Shown here piece after piece: positions 30,521 to 39,746 of a DNA stretch of 54,548 nt. Within the stretch, counting starts at the first letter, position 1, and every line of letters begins with the position of its first letter. Below the pieces are notes generated by a model. The model made no database searches and was not told where the DNA came from. It was given only the letters and a program-made list of their open reading frames with translations. A program made the position numbers and the translations under genes. The stretch is from a virus. The stretch is taken from the IMG/VR virus record IMGVR_UViG_3300015373_000006, positions 1 to 54,548 of that record. One strand, written 5' to 3'.

Positions 30521-31890
30521 TCGGCTGTCTCAAAGTTCGCTAGCAGGGTGGGCGATCCCGTCCAATAGTCGGGCGGGTAATACGTATCTGGCGAAAGGTC
30601 GAGCGTCAGCGTTACGTCGGCGAAATCGCGCAGGGGGTTGATCTGATAGTGGACACCTTCGATGAAATACTGCTCATCGGTAAAGCCACCACCAGGCCAG
30701 GAAACTGTTAGGCCGATGGCGTCCGAGATTTCTGCGCCACACAGCAAGGCCCAATTCGGCTCGGCGCGGGCATCCCAGGGATACATCGACCTGAACGAGA
30801 CAGCGGTGACACGCTCTTTCGGGTTGTGGTAATTGTCCACGTAATACTGAGCGAACAATTTACACTCGTCGTCGGAATTGTTGCCTGTCGTCCAGCCATG
30901 CTCGGTGAACAGGCCCGACTTCGACCATGTGCGGTAGCCGTACTTGCCGATGGAGGTGCTGTTCTTCACGTTCTGGCCCTTCAGGTTCTTGTCCTTGGTC
31001 GTGATGGAGCTGGCCGACGCGAAATTGATGATCCGCGTCTCGCCCCGGCTGTAGGCGAACGTTCTGATCTGGGCCGTGTTCGGGGGGTCGGCGTCGATGC
31101 CTGCGCCGTCGCCGCCCTTCCAGCGCGTGAAGTTCCAATTCCCCTGCTGGTGCGATTGGGCCTGTGCGGAAATCGTGTCGGGGTCGAACTTGGCGAAGCG
31201 ACCGTGGAAGGTGAGGACGCCATCCTTGTCGGTGTAGAGGTTGCCGACGCCGGGGAATTCGGAATCCGCTGCGTCCTGCAAGACGGTCAGCACGTTTTCG
31301 CCCGGTGAGTAGGTGGACTCGTAGAGCGAGACGTTGCCGGAGAAGATCGTCGCCAGCTCGGGCGGCCAGCCCGCGTTGCCGAGGACCTGGAACATCCGCA
31401 CGCGCACTTCGTCGGCGTTGTCGAAGAAGATGTTGCCGTCAGCGCCAACAGGCGGCGGGTCGCCGAACGTCGTGATGCTGTCCGGTTGCATGGCAATGGC
31501 CGCGAGGATTTCAAAGGTGTCGGCGCAGTTGAGCGTGATGCCGACGTTGCGCTGCGACGGCTCGACGGCGTAGTCGTAGTCGGTGATGTAGCCGCGCCAG
31601 ATGCCATTCCATACTTCTGTGACGGGGTTCCAGAGTTCGATCTTCGTCTGGACCAGCGGCTCGACCTTCCCGGCATATGGGCCGGAGCCGAAGTTGTCGA
31701 GCAAGCCCTCTACGTCGTTGATCGTGATGGCGGCGCGACCCGTATCTGTCGCGTCCGTCTCAAAGCTGCGCCCCCGGTCGATGGTGCAGTTGGCGACGAG
31801 GTTGTTGTTCGCCGTGATGTCGGTCCACGTCGGACTAGGCTCCAGCGTGTCGTCATCGAAGGCGCAACTGACCTTCACGCCTCCGGCCAT
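30517..31890 (-). CDS. Minor tail / baseplate hub-like protein, 457 aa
   Basis: Begins MAGGVKVSCAFDDDTLEPSP with a beta-rich body, then a middle segment (AQAQSHQQGNWNFTRW) typical of tail-hub proteins, and a final fold rich in Tyr/Pro. It directly follows the tape measure gene, the usual place for the distal-tail/hub protein. ATG immediately after the tape measure stop. Confidence 0.7.
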   Translation of the reverse strand: MAGGVKVSCAFDDDTLEPSPTWTDITANNNLVANCTIDRGRSFETDATDTGRAAITINDVEGLLDNFGSGPYAGKVEPLVQTKIELWNPVTEVWNGIWRGYITDYDYAVEPSQRNVGITLNCADTFEILAAIAMQPDSITTFGDPPPVGADGNIFFDNADEVRVRMFQVLGNAGWPPELATIFSGNVSLYESTYSPGENVLTVLQDAADSEFPGVGNLYTDKDGVLTFHGRFAKFDPDTISAQAQSHQQGNWNFTRWKGGDGAGIDADPPNTAQIRTFAYSRGETRIINFASASSITTKDKNLKGQNVKNSTSIGKYGYRTWSKSGLFTEHGWTTGNNSDDECKLFAQYYVDNYHNPKERVTAVSFRSMYPWDARAEPNWALLCGAEISDAIGLTVSWPGGGFTDEQYFIEGVHYQINPLRDFADVTLTLDLSPDTYYPPDYWTGSPTLLANFETAE

Positions 31891-34800
31891 TTACTGCCTC
31901 CGTCGGTGGTGGCGCTGTCCGGCGCGACGGCGTAGCTCCTCCTCGACCTCGCGCCAATTCTTCGGGGCATAGACCTGGACGCCGCCGTGGATGACGTAGT
32001 TGTTCTGCGTCGCCCCTGCGCCCTTCAGCGCTGGCGACTCACGGCCGGGGATCGAACCCCGTGGCCCGATTTGTGACTGCCGGAAGGCAGCTTTCTCACG
32101 GTTCAGCCCCGTCAGATTCTCCAGCCCGAGCGCTGCAAGCTGCGCGTTTACGCCGAGGTGTCGGAACTTCGTCTGATTGCCGATGTTCGTCTGGGAGAGC
32201 TGGTTGTTGATGTCGGTGATCGTGTTCCAGGCGTCGATCTGAGCCTGGATCGACAGTTTCCCTGAGGCCAGCGCCTTGCGAGCGGCTGCTCGGGCGGCCA
32301 GGAGAGCCTTACGGAACGCCTTGTCGTCGCCCTGAGCCTGCGCCTTGGCCTCGGCAAGCTGAATCTTCAAGGGCACGGTGAATTGGTCCTTGACGGCGCT
32401 CTGGGCTTTCTTCGTTGCGCCAGCGATTTCGTCCCGAATCGACTTCAGCGCTTGGAGCGCTTGCACCAGCTTCTCGCCGTGGAGGTGCGGAAGCTGCCGC
32501 AGGATGTAGGCGATCTCGGCCTGCCACGCCCGAATGTCGTCCTTCATCGTTTTGGTCAGCGCGGCGCGGGCCTCGCGGATGCGGAGCTTTACGGGTAGCT
32601 CAAACGACTTCGCGGCCTTGGCAGCCGGGTCCTTTGATGGGTCGCCTCCACCGCCACCTCCACCGCCACCTCCACCGCCAGCGCCCTTCTGGAGTTCCCT
32701 GCGGGCCTTCTCCTGCAAGCCTTTGAGCGCTGCGGCGATAGCGGGGCCGACGCTGGCAATACCCTTGACGATGGTGCCGAACAGCGCTGCGGCGATGCTA
32801 TGGCCGAGCGAGCGTGCGGCAGCTACAGCGGCGGGCCTGATCTTGCGAATCTTGTTCGGTAGCTTCGCTAGCTCTGCGAGGAATTGGATCGTTGCATCTG
32901 GCACCGCAAGCCCATGACCGATTGCTTTTCTCAACGCATCGGCCGCATTGCGTACCTTCGGCTTCAATGCCTCCATTCCGGCCGGGATGCCGAGCAGGTT
33001 GGAGAGCAGCCGCGCACGAGCGGCGGCCTGGTTGGAGACGGTCTGCGCGATCTTGGCGAGTTCAGGCTGCGTGCTGCGGTTCGCGTCAGCGAACTTCTGA
33101 GCGCCGACTGCGAGATTGATGTAGGAGTCGCGCAAGCCCTTCAGCTTTTTCGTCGCGTCGCCGATCTGCGTAGAGGCTGTGGCGGCGGCGAGTGAAGCAG
33201 CCGTACTATCGGTCGCATGGGCGATAAGCCCCTGGAGGTAGCGATAATCGCGTGCTGCGTTCCTGGCCTTGCCGCCTAGGTCCTCAAGTGTGCGGCCGAA
33301 GCCCTTGGTCTGCTTCGCGGCGTTCTGTCGTGCTGAGGCCGTGCGATTCTCCGTGTTGGTGAGGTCGTTTTCGGCCCGCTGTACCTCTAGGAGCGCCTGC
33401 TTGTAGCTAAGGACAGCCTGCGCTCGGTCCTGCGCTGACGCCTTCGGGTCATGCTCAACCCGGATCATTTCCTTCCGGGTCGAGAGGGCTGTGAGCTGTG
33501 CCTGCTGGACGGCGAGGTGCGCCCCCTTTAGGTCGAGCAGCGCACCGCGTAGATCGCGCACCGCTCGGCCAGCGCTATGAACCGAATCAGCGACGCGCTG
33601 GTTCGCTTCGGCCACGTCGTCCGACCTGTTTGCAAACACGGAGTAGGCGATAGCGGCTGCGCCTGCTGCGATTGCGAGAGTCAGGAGAATGGGGTTGGCT
33701 GCCGCGAGCGCGAGCGAGGCGTCTGCTGCCGCTGCTGCTGTCACGGTCAGCAAGCGCAATTCGGCAACGACTACCGTGATAGCCCCCTTGATCGCTGTGA
33801 AGGCGACGATCAATTTGCGACCCGCATAGACGGCGGCCACGATGCTGAGAACCGTTGTGGCGAACGCGCGGCCAGCCGCCGTGTTGAGCGCGTCAGCGAC
33901 GCCCTTGATAGCCGCGAGGATGGGCGGCAGGACGGCGGCCAACGCCTTGAACGCGACGACCAGCGTGCCGCCGATGATGCCCACGATGGGCTTGGCGATG
34001 GTCGCCAGCGCCTTGAATACCGAGGCGATGGTTGCCCTGATCCGTCCGAAGTTCGACCGCAGCACCTCGTAGAGCTGCGCGGCAGCCTCGTTGATTTTGG
34101 CGAACAGGTCGGTGAATGTCCGGCTCACCGTCGCTGCGAAGTCCGGCCCGCCAAGTACCCCGGCCAAGCGCTTCAGCAGGTTCGTTGTGATCCGCTCCGC
34201 GCCGACGAGAACGACGCTGATCTTCGCCGTGACCGTGGGCTGCTGCTCAATCTTTTTGATGAACTCGCGGAAGTGAATAGCGGCCTTGGTTGTCGCTTCG
34301 GCAACGTGCGTGGCGAGCGGTGCGAAGATGTCGCCGATGGTGATGCCTGCGGCTTGTACCGCAGCCTTCATTTGCGCGAAGCGGAACGCCGAGTCCTTGG
34401 CAATAGCTCCGAACGCTGTGTTTAGTGAATTGGTGCTATCCCGCGACTTTCTCAGCACTTCGATCACCTGCGGGAATTGCTTACCAATCAGCGCCAGGAT
34501 GCCTCTGAACGCCCTCATATTCGGGAAGGCTTTGGCGAGCGCATCCGTATTGCCTTCAAAGTGCGATTTGAGCTGCGTCAGGAAGCCGATCATCCCCGTC
34601 GGGCCTTTGATCGTTTTCTTCAGCCCCTCCACGGTGAGGCCGACAGACTTGAACGCCTTGACCGCCTGCGGCGTGGTTTTGAGCAGCGAGGCGAACGCCT
34701 GCTGTAGCTCAATCGCAGCCGTCTGAGGTTCAACGCCGAGGCGGGTGATGGACGCCAGCGCACCACCGAGGTCGCCGAACTTCACGCTCAGGGCCGCAGC

Positions 34801-35424
34801 AACATTCGCCACGTTCCCGAGCGACGGAGCGAAGGCGTCGGCCTCACCCTTACCAAGCCGGACGGTGGAGACGAATACGTCGGCGGCCTTCTGTGCCGAG
34901 AGGTTCGCCTCGCCGTAGGCGTTGATCGCGCTTGTGAGCGCGTCGGCCACGGTCTGCGTGTCGCCGAGGCCCGCGCTGGCAGCCTTCGCCGATACCTCCA
35001 CGACCTTCATCGCGTTGCTGGCGCTGATGCCAGCGGAGGCGACGAAGTAGAGAGCCTTCGCTAGCTCGTTCGGCGTCTTGCCGACAATGGGCGCGAGGCG
35101 CAGCAGCTCGTCGCTGAGGCCCGCCACGGCGTTCTGGGACACCTGCGCCAAGCCCACCGTCTTTTGCATGGTGTCGTTGAACTCGACGGTCGCGCTCGTC
35201 GTGTTCTTGATGATCGTGGCGATGCCCGCAAACGCGATGAATTGCGCCGAGGCGAACGCGACGGCGCGGCCGAGGCCGCCGAAGCCGACCGTGGCGGCGA
35301 AGGCACCACGGCCGGAGCGCACGATCTCGCTGTTCCAGATGCCCGCCGAGCGCCTAGAGCTGGCGAACGCGCGGTTGAGCGAACTCGCGTTCCCCAGGAT
35401 TTCGACTTCGATGCGGCGGGCCAT
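31891..35424 (-). CDS. Tape measure protein, 1177 aa
   Basis: An N-terminal TP901-type core (ELLRLAPIVGKTPNELAKAL and neighbours), long helical stretches, several hydrophobic segments (around 480-600) and a run of ten glycines near residue 910. At about 1.5 angstrom per residue the tail would be near 175 nm. It sets tail length and is ejected with DNA. Its ATG overlaps the last base of the frameshifted chaperone stop (TAATG). Confidence 0.9.
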   Translation of the reverse strand: MARRIEVEILGNASSLNRAFASSRRSAGIWNSEIVRSGRGAFAATVGFGGLGRAVAFASAQFIAFAGIATIIKNTTSATVEFNDTMQKTVGLAQVSQNAVAGLSDELLRLAPIVGKTPNELAKALYFVASAGISASNAMKVVEVSAKAASAGLGDTQTVADALTSAINAYGEANLSAQKAADVFVSTVRLGKGEADAFAPSLGNVANVAAALSVKFGDLGGALASITRLGVEPQTAAIELQQAFASLLKTTPQAVKAFKSVGLTVEGLKKTIKGPTGMIGFLTQLKSHFEGNTDALAKAFPNMRAFRGILALIGKQFPQVIEVLRKSRDSTNSLNTAFGAIAKDSAFRFAQMKAAVQAAGITIGDIFAPLATHVAEATTKAAIHFREFIKKIEQQPTVTAKISVVLVGAERITTNLLKRLAGVLGGPDFAATVSRTFTDLFAKINEAAAQLYEVLRSNFGRIRATIASVFKALATIAKPIVGIIGGTLVVAFKALAAVLPPILAAIKGVADALNTAAGRAFATTVLSIVAAVYAGRKLIVAFTAIKGAITVVVAELRLLTVTAAAAADASLALAAANPILLTLAIAAGAAAIAYSVFANRSDDVAEANQRVADSVHSAGRAVRDLRGALLDLKGAHLAVQQAQLTALSTRKEMIRVEHDPKASAQDRAQAVLSYKQALLEVQRAENDLTNTENRTASARQNAAKQTKGFGRTLEDLGGKARNAARDYRYLQGLIAHATDSTAASLAAATASTQIGDATKKLKGLRDSYINLAVGAQKFADANRSTQPELAKIAQTVSNQAAARARLLSNLLGIPAGMEALKPKVRNAADALRKAIGHGLAVPDATIQFLAELAKLPNKIRKIRPAAVAAARSLGHSIAAALFGTIVKGIASVGPAIAAALKGLQEKARRELQKGAGGGGGGGGGGGGDPSKDPAAKAAKSFELPVKLRIREARAALTKTMKDDIRAWQAEIAYILRQLPHLHGEKLVQALQALKSIRDEIAGATKKAQSAVKDQFTVPLKIQLAEAKAQAQGDDKAFRKALLAARAAARKALASGKLSIQAQIDAWNTITDINNQLSQTNIGNQTKFRHLGVNAQLAALGLENLTGLNREKAAFRQSQIGPRGSIPGRESPALKGAGATQNNYVIHGGVQVYAPKNWREVEEELRRRAGQRHHRRRQ

Positions 35425-36040
35425 TATTCAGGCAGCGAGTTGAACATGGAGACGTAGAGGGCCAGAGAGATTTCCTGCATCCGATCTGGCGTGAGGCCGG
35501 GGTAGAAGTGCAATACCCACGGTCGGCACATCAGTCCGGGGTCACGTTGAATTTCTCGGATTCCAGTTCGGAGGTCGCCGGGGGACTTGGCGGGTCGGTC
35601 GGCGGCAATAAGCGCTCGTCGGACGATGCTCCGTTCGTAGTCCTCTCGGTCGTAAGGTCCGGGGGGTTCGGCCCATCCCCGTTGGCCGCCTCGCCAGGAG
35701 ACGGCAGATCGACAGCGATACCTGCATCCTCGTCGCCACCGACGAAGCTGACTTCACCGAGCGGCATATCCATGACCAGCCTGCTGATCCGTTCGACGGA
35801 TCGCTCGGGATGGGCGGCGCGGATCGACGTTGCCATCAGCGCCATCAGAACGGGGGCGCGGCCTCGCTCTAGGGCGTCGTCCACGATGTCGAAGAACTCC
35901 TGCACGGGCATATGCGTGAAGTAGTCGATGAGCATGAGGTCCTTGCCCACGTCCGATACACGCCAGCGATAGAACTCGCCCTGGTACTCAAAACCTTCCT
36001 CTTGCGGAGCGACTGTCATGTCATCCGCCATACGAATCAC
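35424..36040 (-). CDS. Tail assembly chaperone, -1 frameshift product (G-T type)
   Basis: The in-frame protein ends at 35531 (169 aa). Its -1 frame stays open past that stop and adds about 35 residues (DPGLMCRPWVLHFYPGLTPD and on to NSLPE), ending TAA at 35424, one base overlapping the tape measure ATG. The W-x-L-x-x-YPGL pattern is typical of the T domain of G/GT chaperone pairs. The slip site probably lies in the run TCCCCCG just upstream of the stop, but that is not a perfect heptamer. Confidence 0.7.
35531..36040 (-). CDS. Tail assembly chaperone, unshifted product, 169 aa
   Basis: A helical protein with an acidic and Pro-rich tail: EGFEYQGEFYRWRVSDVGKD at the start, and a tail of Pro, Asp and Glu. 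Phage chaperones of this type hold the tape measure protein during assembly. The ATG follows the gp10-like gene's end. The paired -1 product is the preceding entry. Confidence 0.75.
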   Translation of the reverse strand: MIRMADDMTVAPQEEGFEYQGEFYRWRVSDVGKDLMLIDYFTHMPVQEFFDIVDDALERGRAPVLMALMATSIRAAHPERSVERISRLVMDMPLGEVSFVGGDEDAGIAVDLPSPGEAANGDGPNPPDLTTERTTNGASSDERLLPPTDPPSPPATSELESEKFNVTPD

Positions 36041-36415
36041 CTACCTGTAGAAGTGAGCAATTACCACGTCGAGAGCCTTGTGGAATTCTTCCGTCGTGCG
36101 GAGACTATTCGCTTTCCGCGCTGGAAGCAAAGCTCGCTTCATTTGCAGGTCGCCGTACTCAGGATGTTCCCCTGTCGTCTTGCGAAGTGACTGCCGGATT
36201 TTCACGCTGCGTGTCGTGACACTCACCTTGTATCCAGCAGCGGATTTCTTGCTGTACGGCTCCAGGCGACGCGCAGCGTCGGCACGCACAGGTTCGCCGA
36301 TGGCCTTCAGAGCAGTAGTGACGGCGGCCTTCGTCTCGGGTCCAGCCCGATTGATCGCCTGAACGAACGGGCGGTAGTTCTTGACAACCAGGTAGGGCCG
36401 AAACTCGGCCGCCAT
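36041..36415 (-). CDS. HK97 gp10-like tail component, 124 aa
   Basis: PFVQAINRAGPETKAAVTTA and later REAPYSK-like basic segments fit the gp10 family of head-tail joining/tail completion proteins. Here it follows, instead of precedes, the major tail gene, so assignment is moderate. ATG after the neighbour's stop; the upstream gene ends four bases before. Confidence 0.55.
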   Translation of the reverse strand: MAAEFRPYLVVKNYRPFVQAINRAGPETKAAVTTALKAIGEPVRADAARRLEPYSKKSAAGYKVSVTTRSVKIRQSLRKTTGEHPEYGDLQMKRALLPARKANSLRTTEEFHKALDVVIAHFYR

Positions 36416-36418
36416 CAG

Positions 36419-36850
36419 CTACGGAGCGACCGTGCCCCAGGTGAACAGCGAGTCCGGGGCGGGCTTGAACGAGGCTTCGATCTCGCCACGCGCGTTCAGC
36501 TCTCCAGACAGGCCGTTGTAGTCGAACATGAGCGCCGAGCCGCCGAACAGCGGGTTCGTGGCAGCGGTGCCGAGACGACCATCCGGCTGAATGTAGATAG
36601 GGAACGCGCTCCCACCCTGGTAGAGCGGGTAGAGCGTCGCGTGGACGCTGTTGGCACCGAAGTCCTGAAGGAAGCCGATGGTGATGGTGGCGTCCTCCAA
36701 CCCGGCCAGGAACTCGCGCGTCAGGGTGTTGGAAAACCCGGACACATCGACCTGTTCCTTCGTCTGAGGAGAGTCCAGACGGAAGGCGTGCAGCGACAGG
36801 TCCTGGTTATTCACCACCACCTTGTCGCTGGTATTGAGGAACTTAGCCAT
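36419..36850 (-). CDS. Major tail protein, 143 aa
   Basis: MAKFLNTSDKVVVNNQDLS, then SNTLTREFLAGLEDATITIG and LYPLYQGGSAFPIYIQPDG: the beta-rich fold and small size fit tail-tube subunits of actinophages, as does its place before the chaperones and tape measure. The ATG follows AAAGGAGTGAGGA. Confidence 0.75.
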   Translation of the reverse strand: MAKFLNTSDKVVVNNQDLSLHAFRLDSPQTKEQVDVSGFSNTLTREFLAGLEDATITIGFLQDFGANSVHATLYPLYQGGSAFPIYIQPDGRLGTAATNPLFGGSALMFDYNGLSGELNARGEIEASFKPAPDSLFTWGTVAP

Positions 36851-37466
36851 TCCTCACTCCTTTCACTGTTACGAGCGGTATGGGCCGCTCCTCCCTTTCT
36901 ACGACCTGTAGAGACTCAGCGAATAACTCTGGCACCGAAAACACTGTCCATTGGTCGGCATCGTGCCGAAGGCGGCGGTACTCATTGAGCAGAGATTCGC
37001 GTTCTTCTCTACGCCGGACGAGAAACTTGTGATGCTCAATAGCGACAGGTGCTTGCTCGCCTGAGCCGTAAGGCGATCCGTCGTGAACCCTGTGTCGTCC
37101 CCCGGATTTTGCCTTGATCGACAGCCGCGTTTGCAGGTCTGGGTACAGCGGTGGCGTTGGAATGTAGTGGTGCGTATCGCCCCAGAGGTGTAGTCGGGGG
37201 AAGCACCAATGGTCTGCGGCTTCATAGGAGCAATCCCTGAGCCATTCGACCATTTCCGGCGACGGCAATTCATCGTCATCCAGGCGCAGGATGTAACCGT
37301 CAGCGCACTCAGCCACCGCTTCGTCCAACGCATCTTCGATGGTCCGAATGTGCGAACCGTCGTACTCGACCATTTCGCCGTCGAGTAGATCGGCCAGATC
37401 ATCGAACGCTTGCAGGAAGCGGCCAGCGTGCGGTGCGTAGCGCGTGACGCAGAGTATGGTGAGCAT
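36843..37466 (-). CDS. GT-A type glycosyltransferase, 207 aa
   Basis: MLTILCVTRYAPHAGRFLQA begins a Rossmann-like fold; YILRLDDDELPSPEMVEWL contains the metal-binding DDD motif of GT-A transferases. The rest resembles family-2-like enzymes. Probably transfers a sugar to a virion protein. TGATG overlap with the neighbouring transferase. Confidence 0.8.
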   Translation of the reverse strand: MLTILCVTRYAPHAGRFLQAFDDLADLLDGEMVEYDGSHIRTIEDALDEAVAECADGYILRLDDDELPSPEMVEWLRDCSYEAADHWCFPRLHLWGDTHHYIPTPPLYPDLQTRLSIKAKSGGRHRVHDGSPYGSGEQAPVAIEHHKFLVRRREERESLLNEYRRLRHDADQWTVFSVPELFAESLQVVEREERPIPLVTVKGVRNG

Positions 37467-38140
37467 CAGTCCGGCACCGCCAACATCAGCGGGTAGGCCA
37501 TCACTTCGACCTGAGCCTCGTGGACGGGAAGATGCGGCTCGTCTTGCAGTAGCTCTGAGCGGTCGATATGCGCGAGGTCGTAGGAGTACGTCAGACCTTG
37601 CGGCCTCATGTTGTGCATGATCGGGTAGGCGTCGATCACCCCGAGCTTCAGATGCTCCTCTTTCAAGCGGTACGGCCAGATCAGGTCCAGCCCCCATCCC
37701 TGCTCCGCGCCCTTGTCGAACGGGAAGATGTGTGGGTAGGCAACGCGGGCGACCGAGAACAGCGGCCCGATCTCCACGAACCGCGTCTCGCGGCCGAGCA
37801 AATCGTCGTGGCGACTGTTGATCGGGTAGGTGTGGATGCTGCCCGGAAGGTGCGCGGGTTGAGCAAGCGCGAAGCCGAGCTGCTTCTGCACGGCGATGTA
37901 CGAGTCGAGCCAGCCTTCCGCGAGGTTCGTGTCGTCGTCGGTGACGACCACGAAGTCGAATTTCTCCACGTCTTTGAGCAGGCGGTTCAAGGCCGGGTAC
38001 TTCGGCTCTTTCGTCGCCTCGGTCATTTCCATCCAACGCTGTTCGACCTCATGCTCCTGGCTCGCGCCGAACACCCCGGCTAGATGCTCCTGCGTGTTCG
38101 GGATGTCGCTCAGGTAGATGCCGACGATGAGAATGTTCAT
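37466..38140 (-). CDS. Glycosyltransferase-like protein, 224 aa
   Basis: MNILIVGIYLSDIPNTQEHL and KFDFVVVTDDDTNLAEGWLD: a nucleotide-sugar-binding N-terminus with a DDD motif of GT-A enzymes. It overlaps both neighbouring transferase genes by a few bases, so the three are translated together. Acceptor unknown. Confidence 0.75.
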   Translation of the reverse strand: MNILIVGIYLSDIPNTQEHLAGVFGASQEHEVEQRWMEMTEATKEPKYPALNRLLKDVEKFDFVVVTDDDTNLAEGWLDSYIAVQKQLGFALAQPAHLPGSIHTYPINSRHDDLLGRETRFVEIGPLFSVARVAYPHIFPFDKGAEQGWGLDLIWPYRLKEEHLKLGVIDAYPIMHNMRPQGLTYSYDLAHIDRSELLQDEPHLPVHEAQVEVMAYPLMLAVPD

Positions 38141-39330
38141 GCCGTGACCTTCGCTGTCTTGCGCTCACGGGCACGGCGGACCTGTCGTGATTCGGCCGGG
38201 ACTAGCTGCTCCAGGGCGGGCAGCCAATATTCGATCAGCACCTTGTCGGCGTCGTACTGCGAGGCGAACTCGACGCATTTGTCGCTGCGCTCCTGGTCGC
38301 CTCGTGCTTCGTAGGCGGCTTCCAGGGCCGCGATGATCGACGGCACGAAGGGCATGAAGAACCAGGACACCCCGGCGTTGTCCCAGAAGGGCTGTCCGTC
38401 CACGAGCCAGCCGGGGCCAGCCAGCTCACTCATGGCCGAGTGGTCAGACGTGATGACGGGAACGCCGCACGCCTGCGCCTCGACAATCGGGATGCCGAAG
38501 CCCTCGCCCATCGACGGCTGAAGCAGCACGTCGAACGCCTGGTAGATCGACGCCAACGTCGAGGCGGGCATCCCGAGGTGCCAGATCGCATCCTCGGGGA
38601 AGCGCACGCGGCCCTCCGGCGTGTCGCAGGCGGTAGCGATCAGGTCAAGGTTCATCCCGACGTGCGTGTTCGCCTCGGTGTGCGCGTAGAGGTAGGCGTC
38701 GTCATGGCGCTTGGCGAACGCCGCGAACGCCTGTAGCGCCTCCGGGTACGCCTTGCGGTGGACGACCTGACCGCGATTCGCGGCGACCATTCCGACCAGG
38801 AAGGCGTCCTGGTCGATGCCCAATTCCTTCCGCACCGCTGCCTTGATCTCCGGCCTCGGCTTGAACAGCTCCGTATCGACGCCGTGCGGCACGTAGAGCG
38901 GCTTCAGCTTGAAAACCTCCATCCACTCCTGCCCGAAGCGGCTCATGGCGATGGGCTGGATGCGCTTGTCCTGTAGGACGTGCAGGATCGGCGGCGGGAT
39001 CGGGTAATGGTCGAGCGGTGCCCATAGGCCCATCGGAGCGCCGATGTCGTCCTGCCACTCGTCCACCTTGAAAACGTGAGCGTCGGCCAGCGAGATCACT
39101 AGGTCGGCGTTGAAGTCCTTGATGTACGTCGGCAGCGCCTTGTTGCCCCAGGAGCCGTCGGCCGGGTAGGTCGTGATCCCCTGGATTTCCCACCGCGCCT
39201 CTTGGATGCCGAAGTTGCACATCATGGCAACGTCGTGGCCGAGTGCCTGAAGGCGGCGCAGAAATAGGTTCGTCTGCTCGCCGTAGCCGGAGGGTGCCCA
39301 AAATGCGTTGGAGAGCCACAGGATTCTCAC
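38137..39330 (-). CDS. GT4-type (GT-B) glycosyltransferase, 397 aa
   Basis: Start GTG at 39330: it overlaps the upstream stop in GTGA and gives VRILWLSNAFWAPSGYGEQT, the usual N-terminus of GT4 enzymes with its glycine loop. The C-terminal PSMGEGFGIPIVEAQACGVP carries the E-x7-E motif for the donor phosphate. It likely adds a sugar to a structural protein. Confidence 0.8.
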   Translation of the reverse strand: MRILWLSNAFWAPSGYGEQTNLFLRRLQALGHDVAMMCNFGIQEARWEIQGITTYPADGSWGNKALPTYIKDFNADLVISLADAHVFKVDEWQDDIGAPMGLWAPLDHYPIPPPILHVLQDKRIQPIAMSRFGQEWMEVFKLKPLYVPHGVDTELFKPRPEIKAAVRKELGIDQDAFLVGMVAANRGQVVHRKAYPEALQAFAAFAKRHDDAYLYAHTEANTHVGMNLDLIATACDTPEGRVRFPEDAIWHLGMPASTLASIYQAFDVLLQPSMGEGFGIPIVEAQACGVPVITSDHSAMSELAGPGWLVDGQPFWDNAGVSWFFMPFVPSIIAALEAAYEARGDQERSDKCVEFASQYDADKVLIEYWLPALEQLVPAESRQVRRARERKTAKVTA

Positions 39331-39746
39331 GGCTGCACCGTCAGTAGCCATGTGCATCCCAGGAGGGCCGATCCGCCCGGATCGGTGAAGAACCCCCACT
39401 CGCTAGGTGGGCCGCAATACGAGTTCTGAACCGTGTTGCCGATCTGCTGGTCGGCGAACAGCGCCGTTCGCACGGCGGTATCTGATCCGGGGTCCATGAG
39501 ACTGAGCAAGAGTTCCTGCGCTCCTTCGCGGTCGGGGGTATTGACGCGGGCGCGGATGACGAAGCTGAGTTCGCTCACCTGCCCGTAGGCGATGTCGGCG
39601 AAGAACGGATCGGCGGGGTACATATCAATCGCAGGCGGGGTCGGATTCCACATCATCGACGGCTCGACCTGAAGGTCCTCAATGTCCGAGAGCGCGTCGA
39701 GGAGAAGGTCAGCGATGGCCCGCATGATCGTTGGGGCGTCGCTCAT
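39327..39746 (-). CDS. Tail terminator/completion-like protein, 139 aa
   Basis: IADLLLDALSDIEDLQVEPS and the beta strands with WNPTPPAIDMYPADPFFADI fit small tail-terminator proteins; it lies just after the connector. ATG overlaps the connector's stop in ATGA. Function inferred from position and fold. Confidence 0.55.
   Translation of the reverse strand: MSDAPTIMRAIADLLLDALSDIEDLQVEPSMMWNPTPPAIDMYPADPFFADIAYGQVSELSFVIRARVNTPDREGAQELLLSLMDPGSDTAVRTALFADQQIGNTVQNSYCGPPSEWGFFTDPGGSALLGCTWLLTVQP

Noticed and set aside
32047-32060. tRNA T-arm-like sequence GGGGATCGAACCCC
   Set aside because: It lies within the tape measure gene; upstream bases do not form matching acceptor, D and anticodon arms.
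33577-34425. Frame of 282 codons antisense to the tape measure gene
   Set aside because: Antisense to a clearly coding gene; composition reflects the opposite strand.
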